Positions 41,266-53,673 of a DNA stretch of 64,000 nt are shown one piece after another (the first letter of the stretch is position 1; every line of letters starts with the position of its first letter). Position numbers and translations under genes: made by a program. The stretch is from NCBI GenBank assembly GCA_964016885.1, contig OZ024758.1:39742485-39806484 (forward strand), read 5' to 3'. The notes beneath the pieces were generated by a model that saw nothing but the letters and a program-made list of their open reading frames with translations, had not been told where the DNA came from and made no database searches. Source of the DNA: Eledone cirrhosa. Its lineage: Eukaryota; Mollusca; Cephalopoda; Octopoda; Eledonidae.

Positions 41266-44200
41266 CTAATACCATGAATTAAATGAATTCTCACCAACAG
41301 TGGAGTTCCTTGTGACAGCTAATACCATGAACGTAAATGAATTCTCACCAACATTGGAGTTACTTCTGACAGCTAGTACCATGAACTTAAATGAATTCTC
41401 ACCAACAGTGGAGTTACTTCTGACAGCTAGTACCATGAACTTAAATGAATTCTCACCAACATTGGAGTTACTTCTGACAACTAATACCAAGACTTAAATG
41501 AATTCTCACCAACAGTGGAGTTCCTTCTGACAGCTAATACCATGAACTTAAATGAATTCTCACCAACATTGGAGTTACTTCTGACAGCTAGTACCATGAA
41601 CTTAAATGAATTCTCACCAACAGTGGAGTTACTTCTGATAGCTAATACCATGAACTTAAATGAATTCTCACCAACAGTGGCGTTCCTTCTGACAGCTAAT
41701 ACCATGAACTTAAATGAATTCTCACCAACAGTGGAGTTACTTCTGACAGCTAGTACCATGACTTAAATGAATTCTCACCAACATTGGAGTTCCTTCTGAC
41801 AGGTAATACCATGAACTTAAATGAATTCTCACCAACAGTGGAGTTACTTCTGACAGCTAATACCATGAACTTAAATGAATTCTCACCAACAGTGGAGTTA
41901 CTTCTGACAGCTAATACCATGAACTTAAATGAATTCTCACCAACAGTGGAGTTACTTCTGACAGCTAATACCATGAACTTAAATGAATTCTCACCAACAT
42001 TGGAGTGACTTCTGACAGCTAATACCATGAACTTAAATGAATTCTCAGCAACATTGGGGTTACTTCTGACAGCTAGTACCATGAACTTAAATGAATTCTC
42101 ACCAACAGTGGAGTGACTTCTGACAGCTAATACCATGAACTGAAATGAATTCTCACCAACATTGGAGTGACTTCTGACAGCTAATACCATGAACTTAAAT
42201 GAATTCTCACCAACATTGGGGTTACTTCTGACAGCTAGTACCATAAACTTAAATGAATTCTCACCAACAGTGGAGTTACTTCTGACAGCTAGTACCATGA
42301 ACTTAAATGAATTCTCACCAACAGTGGAGTTACTTCTGACAGCTAATATCATGAACTTAAATGAATTCTTACCAACATTGGAGTTACTTCTGACAGCTAG
42401 TACCATGAACTTAAATGAATTCTCACCAACAGCGGAGTTACTTCTGACAACTAGTACCATGAACTTAAATGAATTCTCACCAACAGTGGAGTTACTTCTG
42501 ACAGCTAATACCATGAACTTAAATGAATTATCACCAACAGTGGAGTTCCTTCTGACAGCTAATACCATGAACTTAAATGAATTCTCACCAACAGTGGAGT
42601 TACTTCTGACAGCTAATACCATGAACTTAAATGAATTCTCACCAACAGTGGAGTTCCTTCTGACAGCTAATACCATGAACTTAAATGAATTCTCACCAAC
42701 ATTGGAGTTACTTCTGACAGCTAGTACCATGAACTTAAATGAATTCTCACCAACAGTGGAGTTACTTCTGACAGCTAATACCATGAACTTAAATGAATTC
42801 TCACCAACAGTGGCGTTCCTTCTGACAGCTAATACCATGAACTTAAATGAATTCTCACCAACAGTGGAGTTACTTCTGACAGCTAGTACCATGACTTAAA
42901 TGAATTCTCACCAACATTGGAGTTCCTTCTGACAGCTAATACCATGAACTTAAATGAATTCTCACCAACAGTGGAGTTACTTCTGACAGCTAATACCATG
43001 AACTTAAATGAATTCTCACCAACAGTGGAGTTGCTTCTGACAGCTAATACCATGAACTTAAATGAATTCTCACCAACAGTGGAGTTACTTCTGACAGCTA
43101 ATACCATGAACTTAAATGAATTCTCACCAACATTGGAGTGACTTCTGACAGCTAATACCATGAACTTAAATGAATTCTCACCAACATTGGGGTTACTTCT
43201 GACAGCTAGTACCATGAACTTAAATGAATTCTCACCAACATTGGAGTTACTTCTGACAACTAACACCAAGACTTAAATGAATTCTCACCAACAGTGGAGT
43301 TACTTCTGACAGCTAATACCATGAACTTAAACGAATTCTCACCAACAGTGGAGTTACTTCTGACAGCTAATACCATGAACTTAAATGAATTCTCACCAAC
43401 ATTGGAGTGACTTCTGACAGCTAATACCATGAACTTAAATGAATTCTCACCAACATTGGGGTTACTTCTGACAGCTAGTACCATGAACTTAAATGAATTC
43501 TCACCAACAGTGGAGTGACTTCTAACAGCTAATACCATGAACTTAAATGAATTCTCACCAACAGTTAAGTTCCTTCTGACAGCTAATACCATGAACTTAA
43601 ATGAATTCTCACCAACATTGGAGTTACTTCTGACAGCTAGTACCATGAACTTAAATGAATTCTCACCAACAGTGGAGTTACTTCTGACAGCTAATACCAT
43701 GAACTTAAATGAATTCTCACCAACAGTGGCGTTCCTTCTGACAGCTAATACCATGAACTTAAATGAATTCTCACCAACAGTGGAGTTACTTCTGACAGCT
43801 AGTACCATGACTTAAATGAATTCTCACCAACATTGGAGTTCCTTCTGACAGCTAATACCATGAACTTAAATGAATTCTCACCAACAGTGGAGTTACTTCT
43901 GACAGCTAATACCATGAACTTAAATGAATTCTCACCAACAGTGGAGTTGCTTCTGACAGCTAATACCATGAACTTAAATGAATTCTCACCAACAGTGGAG
44001 TTACTTCTGACAGCTAATACCATGAACTTAAATGAATTCTCACCAACATTGGAGTGACTTCTGACAGCTAATACCATGAACTTAAATGAATTCTCACCAA
44101 CATTGGGGTTACTTCTGACAGCTAGTACCATGAACTTAAATGAATTCTCACCAACATTGGAGTTACTTCTGACAACTAACACCAAGACTTAAATGAATTC

Positions 44201-47200
44201 TCACCAACAGTGGAGTTACTTCTGACAGCTAATACCATGAACTTAAACGAATTCTCACCAACAGTGGAGTTACTTCTGACAGCTAATACCATGAACTTAA
44301 ATGAATTCTCACCAACATTGGAGTGACTTCTGACAGCTAATACCATGAACTTAAATGAATTCTCACCAACATTGGGGTTACTTCTGACAGCTAGTACCAT
44401 GAACTTAAATGAATTCTCACCAACAGTGGAGTGACTTCTAACAGCTAATACCATGAACTTAAATGAATTCTCACCAACATTGGAGTTCCTTCTGACAGCT
44501 AATACCATGAACTTAAATGAATTCTCACCAACAGTGGAGTTACTTCTGACAGCTAATACCATGAACTTAAATGAATTCTCACCAACATTGGATTTACTTC
44601 TGACAGCTAATACCATGAATTAAATGAATTCTCACCAACAGTGGAGTTCCTTGTGACAGCTAATACCATGAACGTAAATGAATTCTCACCAACATTGGAG
44701 TTACTTCTGACAGCTAGTACCATGAACTTAAATGAATTCTCACCAACAGTGGAGTTACTTCTGACAGCTAGTACCATGAACTTAAATGAATTCTCACCAA
44801 CATTGGAGTTACTTCTGACAACTAATACCAAGACTTAAATGAATTCTCACCAACAGTGGAGTTCCTTCTGACAGCTAATACCATGAACTTAAATGAATTC
44901 TCACCAACATTGGAGTTACTTCTGACAGCTAGTACCATGAACTTAAATGAATTCTCACCAACAGTGGAGTTACTTCTGACAGCTAATACCATGAACTTAA
45001 ATGAATTCTCACCAACATTGGATTTACTTCTGACAGCTAATACCATGAATTAAATGAATTCTCACCAACAGTGGAGTTCCTTGTGACAGCTAATACCATG
45101 AACGTAAATGAATTCTCACCAACATTGGAGTTACTTCTGACAGCTAGTACCATGAACTTAAATGAATTCTCACCAACAGTGGAGTTACTTCTGACAGCTA
45201 GTACCATGAACTTAAATGAATTCTCACCAACATTGGAGTTACTTCTGACAACTAATACCAAGACTTAAATGAATTCTCACCAACAGTGGAGTTCCTTCTG
45301 ACAGCTAATACCATGAACTTAAATGAATTCTCACCAACATTGGAGTTACTTCTGACAGCTAGTACCATGAACTTAAATGAATTCTCACCAACAGTGGAGT
45401 TACTTCTGATAGCTAATACCATGAACTTAAATGAATTCTCACCAACAGTGGCGTTCCTTCTGACAGCTAATACCATGAACTTAAATGAATTCTCACCAAC
45501 AGTGGAGTTACTTCTGACAGCTAGTACCATGACTTAAATGAATTCTCACCAACATTGGAGTTCCTTCTGACAGGTAATACCATGAACTTAAATGAATTCT
45601 CACCAACAGTGGAGTTACTTCTGACAGCTAATACCATGAACTTAAATGAATTCTCACCAACAGTGGAGTTACTTCTGACAGCTAATACCATGAACTTAAA
45701 TGAATTCTCACCAACAGTGGAGTTACTTCTGACAGCTAATACCATGAACTTAAATGAATTCTCACCAACATTGGAGTGACTTCTGACAGCTAATACCATG
45801 AACTTAAATGAATTCTCAGCAACATTGGGGTTACTTCTGACAGCTAGTACCATGAACTTAAATGAATTCTCACCAACAGTGGAGTGACTTCTGACAGCTA
45901 ATACCATGAACTGAAATGAATTCTCACCAACATTGGAGTGACTTCTGACAGCTAATACCATGAACTTAAATGAATTCTCACCAACATTGGGGTTACTTCT
46001 GACAGCTAGTACCATAAACTTAAATGAATTCTCACCAACAGTGGAGTTACTTCTGACAGCTAGTACCATGAACTTAAATGAATTCTCACCAACAGTGGAG
46101 TTACTTCTGACAGCTAATATCATGAACTTAAATGAATTCTTACCAACATTGGAGTTACTTCTGACAGCTAGTACCATGAACTTAAATGAATTCTCACCAA
46201 CAGCGGAGTTACTTCTGACAACTAGTACCATGAACTTAAATGAATTCTCACCAACAGTGGAGTTACTTCTGACAGCTAATACCATGAACTTAAATGAATT
46301 ATCACCAACAGTGGAGTTCCTTCTGACAGCTAATACCATGAACTTAAATGAATTCTCACCAACAGTGGAGTTACTTCTGACAGCTAATACCATGAACTTA
46401 AATGAATTCTCACCAACAGTGGAGTTCCTTCTGACAGCTAATACCATGAACTTAAATGAATTCTCACCAACATTGGAGTTACTTCTGACAGCTAGTACCA
46501 TGAACTTAAATGAATTCTCACCAACAGTGGAGTTACTTCTGACAGCTAATACCATGAACTTAAATGAATTCTCACCAACAGTGGCGTTCCTTCTGACAGC
46601 TAATACCATGAACTTAAATGAATTCTCACCAACAGTGGAGTTACTTCTGACAGCTAGTACCATGACTTAAATGAATTCTCACCAACATTGGAGTTCCTTC
46701 TGACAGCTAATACCATGAACTTAAATGAATTCTCACCAACAGTGGAGTTACTTCTGACAGCTAATACCATGAACTTAAATGAATTCTCACCAACAGTGGA
46801 GTTGCTTCTGACAGCTAATACCATGAACTTAAATGAATTCTCACCAACAGTGGAGTTACTTCTGACAGCTAATACCATGAACTTAAATGAATTCTCACCA
46901 ACATTGGAGTGACTTCTGACAGCTAATACCATGAACTTAAATGAATTCTCACCAACATTGGGGTTACTTCTGACAGCTAGTACCATGAACTTAAATGAAT
47001 TCTCACCAACATTGGAGTTACTTCTGACAACTAACACCAAGACTTAAATGAATTCTCACCAACAGTGGAGTTACTTCTGACAGCTAATACCATGAACTTA
47101 AACGAATTCTCACCAACAGTGGAGTTACTTCTGACAGCTAATACCATGAACTTAAATGAATTCTCACCAACATTGGAGTGACTTCTGACAGCTAATACCA

Positions 47201-48807
47201 TGAACTTAAATGAATTCTCACCAACATTGGGGTTACTTCTGACAGCTAGTACCATGAACTTAAATGAATTCTCACCAACAGTGGAGTGACTTCTAACAGC
47301 TAATACCATGAACTTAAATGAATTCTCACCAACAGTTAAGTTCCTTCTGACAGCTAATACCATGAACTTAAATGAATTCTCACCAACATTGGAGTTACTT
47401 CTGACAGCTAGTACCATGAACTTAAATGAATTCTCACCAACAGTGGAGTTACTTCTGACAGCTAATACCATGAACTTAAATGAATTCTCACCAACAGTGG
47501 CGTTCCTTCTGACAGCTAATACCATGAACTTAAATGAATTCTCACCAACAGTGGAGTTACTTCTGACAGCTAGTACCATGACTTAAATGAATTCTCACCA
47601 ACATTGGAGTTCCTTCTGACAGCTAATACCATGAACTTAAATGAATTCTCACCAACAGTGGAGTTACTTCTGACAGCTAATACCATGAACTTAAATGAAT
47701 TCTCACCAACAGTGGAGTTGCTTCTGACAGCTAATACCATGAACTTAAATGAATTCTCACCAACAGTGGAGTTACTTCTGACAGCTAATACCATGAACTT
47801 AAATGAATTCTCACCAACATTGGAGTGACTTCTGACAGCTAATACCATGAACTTAAATGAATTCTCACCAACATTGGGGTTACTTCTGACAGCTAGTACC
47901 ATGAACTTAAATGAATTCTCACCAACATTGGAGTTACTTCTGACAACTAACACCAAGACTTAAATGAATTCTCACCAACAGTGGAGTTACTTCTGACAGC
48001 TAATACCATGAACTTAAACGAATTCTCACCAACAGTGGAGTTACTTCTGACAGCTAATACCATGAACTTAAATGAATTCTCACCAACATTGGAGTGACTT
48101 CTGACAGCTAATACCATGAACTTAAATGAATTCTCACCAACATTGGGGTTACTTCTGACAGCTAGTACCATGAACTTAAATGAATTCTCACCAACAGTGG
48201 AGTGACTTCTAACAGCTAATACCATGAACTTAAATGAATTCTCACCAACATTGGAGTTCCTTCTGACAGCTAATACCATGAACTTAAATGAATTCTCACC
48301 AACAGTGGAGTTACTTCTGACAGCTAATACCATGAACTTAAATGAATTCTCACCAACATTGGATTTACTTCTGACAGCTAATACCATGAATTAAATGAAT
48401 TCTCACCAACAGTGGAGTTCCTTGTGACAGCTAATACCATGAACGTAAATGAATTCTCACCAACATTGGAGTTACTTCTGACAGCTAGTACCATGAACTT
48501 AAATGAATTCTCACCAACAGTGGAGTTACTTCTGACAGCTAGTACCATGAACTTAAATGAATTCTCACCAACATTGGAGTTACTTCTGACAACTAATACC
48601 AAGACTTAAATGAATTCTCACCAACAGTGGAGTTCCTTCTGACAGCTAATACCATGAACTTAAATGAATTCTCACCAACATTGGAGTTACTTCTGACAGC
48701 TAGTACCATGAACTTAAATGAATTCTCACCAACAGTGGAGTTACTTCTGATAGCTAATACCATGAACTTAAATGAATTCTCACCAACAGTGGCGTTCCTT
48801 CTGACAG
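41266..48807. repeat. 3771-bp tandem duplication, the largest recent block
   Basis: Blocks 41266-45036 and 45037-48807 match almost base for base. The private change CAGCGG (its AGCGG at 42431 and 46202) and the private AGTTAAG (43563 and 47334) are each 3771 bp apart. An inner 430-bp segment with TTCCTTGTGAC and AACGTAAATG occurs near 41250, 44591, 45021 and 48362, at spacings 3341, 430 and 3341. The joint therefore lies at the 430-bp segment. Confidence 0.92.
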
Positions 48808-50318
48808 CTAATACCATGAACTTAAATGAATTCTCACCAACAGTGGAGTTACTTCTGACAGCTAGTACCATGACTTAAATGAATTCTCACCAACATTGGA
48901 GTTCCTTCTGACAGGTAATACCATGAACTTAAATGAATTCTCACCAACAGTGGAGTTACTTCTGACAGCTAATACCATGAACTTAAATGAATTCTCACCA
49001 ACAGTGGAGTTACTTCTGACAGCTAATACCATGAACTTAAATGAATTCTCACCAACAGTGGAGTTACTTCTGACAGCTAATACCATGAACTTAAATGAAT
49101 TCTCACCAACATTGGAGTGACTTCTGACAGCTAATACCATGAACTTAAATGAATTCTCAGCAACATTGGGGTTACTTCTGACAGCTAGTACCATGAACTT
49201 AAATGAATTCTCACCAACAGTGGAGTGACTTCTGACAGCTAATACCATGAACTGAAATGAATTCTCACCAACATTGGAGTGACTTCTGACAGCTAATACC
49301 ATGAACTTAAATGAATTCTCACCAACATTGGGGTTACTTCTGACAGCTAGTACCATAAACTTAAATGAATTCTCACCAACAGTGGAGTTACTTCTGACAG
49401 CTAGTACCATTAACTTAAATGAATTCTCACCAACAGTGGAGTTACTTCTGACAGCTAATATCATGAACTTAAATGAATTCTTACCAACATTGGAGTTACT
49501 TCTGACAGCTAGTACCATGAACTTAAATGAATTCTCACCAACAGTGGAGTTACTTCTGACAGCTAATACCATGAACTTAAATGAATTATCACCAACAGTG
49601 GAGTTCCTTCTGACAGCTAATACCATGAACTTAAATGAATTCTCACCAACAGTGGAGTTACTTCTGACAGCTAATACCATGAACTTAAATGAATTCTCAC
49701 CAACAGTGGAGTTGCTTCTGACAGCTAATACCATGAACTTAAACGAATTCTCACCAACATTGGAGTGACTTCTGACAGCTAATACCATGAACTTAAATGA
49801 ATTCTCACCAACATTGGGGTTACTTCTGACAGCTAGTACCATGAACTTAAATGAATTCTCACCAACAGTGGAGTGACTTCTAACAGCTAATACCATGAAC
49901 TTAAATGAATTCTCACCAACATTGGAGTGACTTCTGACAGCTAATACCATGAACTTAAATGAATTCTCACCAACATTGGGGTTACTTCTGACAGCTAGTA
50001 CCATGAACTTAAATGAATTCTCACCAACAGTGGAGTTACTTCTGACAGCTAATACCATGAACTTAAATGAATTCTCACCAACAGTGGAGTTACTTCTGAC
50101 AGCTAGTACCATGAACTTAAATGAATTCTCACCAACAGTGGAGTTACTTCTGACAGCTAATACCATGAACTTAAATGAATTCTCACCAACATTGGAGTTA
50201 CTTCTGACAGCTAGTACCATGAACTTAAATGAATTCTCACCAACAGTGGAGTTACTTCTGACAGCTAGTACCATGAACTTAAATGAATTCTCACCAACAT
50301 TGGAGTTACTTCTGACAA

Positions 50319-51999
50319 CTAATACCAAGACTTAAATGAATTCTCACCAACAGTGGAGTTCCTTCTGACAGCTAATACCATGAACTTAAATGAATTCTCA
50401 CCAACATTGGAGTTACTTCTGACAGCTAGTACCATGAACTTAAATGAATTCTCACCAACAGTGGAGTTACTTCTGATAGCTAATACCATGAACTTAAATG
50501 AATTCTCACCAACAGTGGCGTTCCTTCTGACAGCTAATACCATGAACTTAAATGAATTCTCACCAACAGTGGAGTTACTTCTGACAGCTAGTACCATGAC
50601 TTAAATGAATTCTCACCAACATTGGAGTTCCTTCTGACAGGTAATACCATGAACTTAAATGAATTCTCACCAACAGTGGAGTTACGTCTGACAGCTAATA
50701 CCATGAACTTAAATGAATTCTCACCAACAGTGGAGTTACTTCTGACAGCTAATACCATGAACTTAAATGAATTCTCACCAACAGTGGAGTTACTTCTGAC
50801 AGCTAATACCATGAACTTAAATGAATTCTCACCAACATTGGAGTGACTTCTGACAGCTAATACCATGAACTTAAATGAATTCTCAGCAACATTGGGGTTA
50901 CTTCTGACAGCTAGTACCATGAACTTAAATGAATTCTCACCAACAGTGGAGTGACTTCTGACAGCTAATACCATGAACTTAAATGAATTCTAACCAACAT
51001 TGGAGTGACTTCTGACAGCTAATACCATGAACTTAAATGAATTCTCACCAACATTGGGGTTACTTCTGACAGCTAGTACCATAAACTTAAATGAATTCTC
51101 ACCAACAGTGGAGTTACTTCTGACAGCTAGTACCATGAACTTAAATGAATTCTCACCAACAGTGGAGTTACTTCTGACAGCTAATATCATGAACTTAAAT
51201 GAATTCTTCCCAACATTGGAGTTACTTCTGACAGCTAGTACCATGAACTTAAATGAATTCTCACCAACAGTGGAGTTACTTCTGACAACTAGTACCATGA
51301 ACTTAAATGAATTCTCACCAACAGTGGAGTTACTTCTGACAGCTAATACCATGAACTTAAATGAATTATCACCAACAGTGGAGTTCCTTCTGACAGCTAA
51401 TACCATGAACTTAAATGAATTCTCACCAACATTGGAGTTACTTCTGACAGCTAGTACCATGAACTTAAATGAATTCTCACCAACAGTGGAGTTACTTCTG
51501 ACAGCTAATACCATGAACTTAAATGAATTCTCACCAACAGTGGCGTTCCTTCTGACAGCTAATACCATGAACTTAAATGAATTCTCACCAACAGTGGAGT
51601 TACTTCTGACAGCTAGTACCATGACTTAAATGAATTCTCACCAACATTGGAGTTCCTTCTGACAGCTAATACCATGAACTTAAATGAATTCTCACCAACA
51701 GTGGAGTTACTTCTGACAGCTAATACCATGAACTTAAATGAATTCTCACCAACAGTGGAGTTGCTTCTGACAGCTAATACCATGAACTTAAATGAATTCT
51801 CACCAACAGTGGAGTTACTTCTGACAGCTAATACCATGAACTTAAATGAATTCTCACCAACATTGGAGTGACTTCTGACAGCTAATACCATGAACTTAAA
51901 TGAATTCTCACCAACATTGGGGTTACTTCTGACAGCTAGTACCATGAACTTAAATGAATTCTCACCAACATTGGAGTTACTTCTGACAACTAACACCAA
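50319..51999. repeat. 1.7-kb block duplicated from 39164-40844
   Basis: The same order of variants and of 53-bp units occurs at both places, 11155 bp apart over most of the length. Small private differences exist, for example TTCTTCCCAAC near 51207 against TTCTTACCAAC near 40052, so the copies are related but not identical. Confidence 0.8.
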
Positions 52000-52020
52000 G
52001 ACTTAAATGAATTCTCACCA

Positions 52021-52230
52021 TCTGGCTGTCTGCATTAGATAACGTTTTTCGAAATATTTACTTCTGCGTTCACAGACTGATATTTTTAGTTTCAGAAGAT
52101 CCCGTTAAGGGTGAAAGCAGCGATTCTTTGCTTAAACTTTAATCTGTTATTTTAATATATATATTCGTGTACAGATATTTTTGCATACACAAAAACAAAA
52201 ACCTATTTATTTCATGAAAGCACAGACGGC
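52021..52230. other. Right edge of the array, no gene
   Basis: The last satellite unit ends ..GAATTCTCACCA and is followed by TCTGGCTGTCTGC. A Helitron inserted between A and T would begin with TC, so this could be a 5' terminus, but no further support is visible. The rest is A/T-rich. Confidence 0.35.
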
Positions 52231-52806
52231 TTATCGTCATTGTTACTGTTCGAGGTTAGAGGACCACAGTCTTTCCAAGATCTGAGAACCATCAATGGCC
52301 ATCAATGTTCCACTTACTGTTAGGCTTGCCAGATGCGTGGTATGTTACATGATGACAGCCATTGACACCTCACCCTGCTAAATAGCTAAAGTCCCTTCTC
52401 AGCTGCGAAAACCTTTTGCTATTATGCTGCACAACTGCGATATCGCCGACCCTCTCGCACTGTGGAACAACCACTGCGAAAGTCTAGCTGAGGACATCCT
52501 CCACCGCACACGCAGACACAATCCAAACCTAACATACAATGTCGTTTTCAATGAGGCGCTCATTTGTCTTGAAAACAGAGTCCTGGAGAATGGTGGTCGG
52601 CCTCTAGGCCACTACAGCTTACCTGCTCCTGACAGGAGTGTCCAGAGGTCAACGTCTACAGAGCTTCTCTGCGAGACGAGCTACGAAATCAGTGATTCTC
52701 CCATGGTCAATTGTATGTAGGATGCTCTAGGGTTAGCTTACCAAACAATCTTTGCTCCGGAGGGCTGAACAAAAAATATTTTATACTCTGAGGCTCTAAC
52801 AATGTA
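52231..52806 (+). pseudogene. Helitron RepHel remnant (helicase N-part joined to extreme C-terminus)
   Basis: From 52231 one frame gives LLLFEVRGPQSFQDLRTING, which matches the region before the helicase in Helitron proteins. A stop and frame change follow, then the ATG frame 52424-52720 with LWNNHCESLAEDILHRTRR and FNEALICLENRVLENGGRPL. At about 52696 the frame shifts to FSHGQLYVGCSRVS, the last helicase motif, and then to FAPEG..TKNILYSEAL before TAA at 52804-52806. The Walker A and most helicase motifs are missing between the two parts, so the element has a large internal deletion as well as point damage. In Helitrons this protein nicks and unwinds DNA for rolling-circle-like transposition; this copy cannot. 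Confidence 0.8.
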
Positions 52807-53083
52807 ATTTAAATATTTTCTGTTAATTAGAATTTCCATTATGGTTGTACAAATTATTGTTTGTTAAAAAATGTGTTCTCTGTTCAGCCTTTATTGTTGT
52901 AACTATCAATTTTCTTTAACGTACTGGCTGCTGAAGTGGGGAATCTTAAAAACTATTGAAACCCAACACCAGAGCACATTAACCCCCAACCCCTCACTTA
53001 CTTGAGAGGGTATGCGGTATCTTTCCTGAAAAGATAAAATGCCGGTATACTTAGCCAGGCACCAGCCGGAAAGGCCAGCTAGT
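52807..53083 (+). mobile_element. Probable Helitron 3' non-coding end, terminus candidate CTAG at 53079-53082
   Basis: Helitrons end in CTRR a few hundred bases after the helicase stop and insert before a T. Here CTAG at 53079-53082 is followed by T, 275 bp after the stop codon. A hairpin TATCTTT/AAAGATA lies upstream near 53017-53035, farther from the end than usual. I did not find a good terminal hairpin right before CTAG, so the terminus is tentative. Confidence 0.4.
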
Positions 53084-53121
53084 AATATATATATATAATA
53101 AATATATAATATATATATAAT
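53084..53121. repeat. (TA)n-rich microsatellite
   Basis: TA/ATAA run between the Helitron end and the SINE. Confidence 0.85.
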
Positions 53122-53304
53122 TGTTTCTACTTTTGGCACAAGGCCAGCAATTACACAGTTCATTACTGGTACTTTATTTTATCGACCCGCTAAGGATGAA
53201 AGGCAAAGTTAACCTTGACGGGATTTGAACTCAGGCCGTAAAGGGACATAACTATGCTGGAAAGCATGGCGTCCGACCCTCTACCGATACTGCCAATTCA
53301 CCGC

Positions 53305-53307
<3 letters not shown>
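53122..53307 (-). mobile_element. tRNA-derived SINE, second copy
   Basis: Same family and orientation as the copy at 3753-3938. The B box lies at 53232-53220 and the A box at 53295-53284, read on the minus strand. It is flanked by TA microsatellites on both sides, so a target-site duplication cannot be told from the repeats. Confidence 0.88.

Positions 53308-53364
<57 letters not shown>
53308..53364. repeat. (TA)n microsatellite
   Basis: Pure AT dinucleotides running into the (CAT)n end of the minus-strand LINE tail. Confidence 0.95.
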
Positions 53365-53366
<2 letters not shown>

Positions 53367-53627
53367 TCATCATCATCATCATCATCAACGTTTAACGTCC
53401 GTGTTCCACGCTTGCATGGGTTTGGACGGGGGTAGTCCCACTTGAGGCAAGAGTGATTGTCTTGCTCGCATAGGACTGTCTGGCAGGTTTTCTACAGTTG
53501 GATGCCCTTCCTAACACCAACCACATTTACAGTGTGGGTCTGGGAGGTTTTTACCGTGTTGCCTACACGGCCACATTACAGCGTGGACTGTGTGTTTTTT
53601 TGTCGTGACACCTACACGATCTCATTT
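53365..53627 (-). repeat. (GAT)-tailed module at the 3' end of LINE copy 1
   Basis: Single-unit version of the module at 4099-4911: (GAT)n at the minus-strand 3' end, GGACGTTAAACG, GGGAC..CCGTCCAAACCCATG, the 112-bp unit core, and CGTGTAGGTGTCACGAC at its start. Confidence 0.88.
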
Positions 53628-53673
53628 GTTTCGGCCTGGATGGCGCGGCACCAACATAACTTTACATAGAACG

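Larger units (their letters stand above)
5493..52020. repeat. 46.5-kb satellite/minisatellite array of a 54-bp unit (about 860 copies)
   Basis: The unit contains, in order, CAACAGTGGAGTTAC, TTCTGACAGC, TAATACCATGAAC and TTAAATGAATTCTCACC. It carries an EcoRI site (GAATTC) in nearly every copy. Recurrent variants are CAGTGG/CATTGG, TTACTT/TTCCTT/TTAATT, GCTAAT/GCTAGT/ACTAAT, GAGTTAC/GAGTGAC and GGGGTTAC. Scattered 53-bp units lose one A (CATGACTTAA or CAAGACTTAA). Because 54 is a multiple of three, frames stay open on both strands: plus-strand peptide NLNEFSPTVELLLTANTM, minus-strand MVLAVRSNSTVGENSFKF. The longest is 488 codons on the minus strand, 48862-50328. The commonest variants change amino acids on both strands, the 53-bp units break every frame, and neither strand has a plausible gene start. 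I therefore call it non-coding satellite DNA. Confidence 0.97.

Noticed and set aside
5493..52020. CRISPR-like array
   Set aside because: Units are contiguous and all alike; there are no unique spacers, no cas genes, and the DNA is eukaryotic.
5493..52020. A giant repeat-protein gene
   Set aside because: Frames are broken by 53-bp units, both strands are equally open, the commonest variants alter residues on both strands, and no start region or splice pattern was seen.
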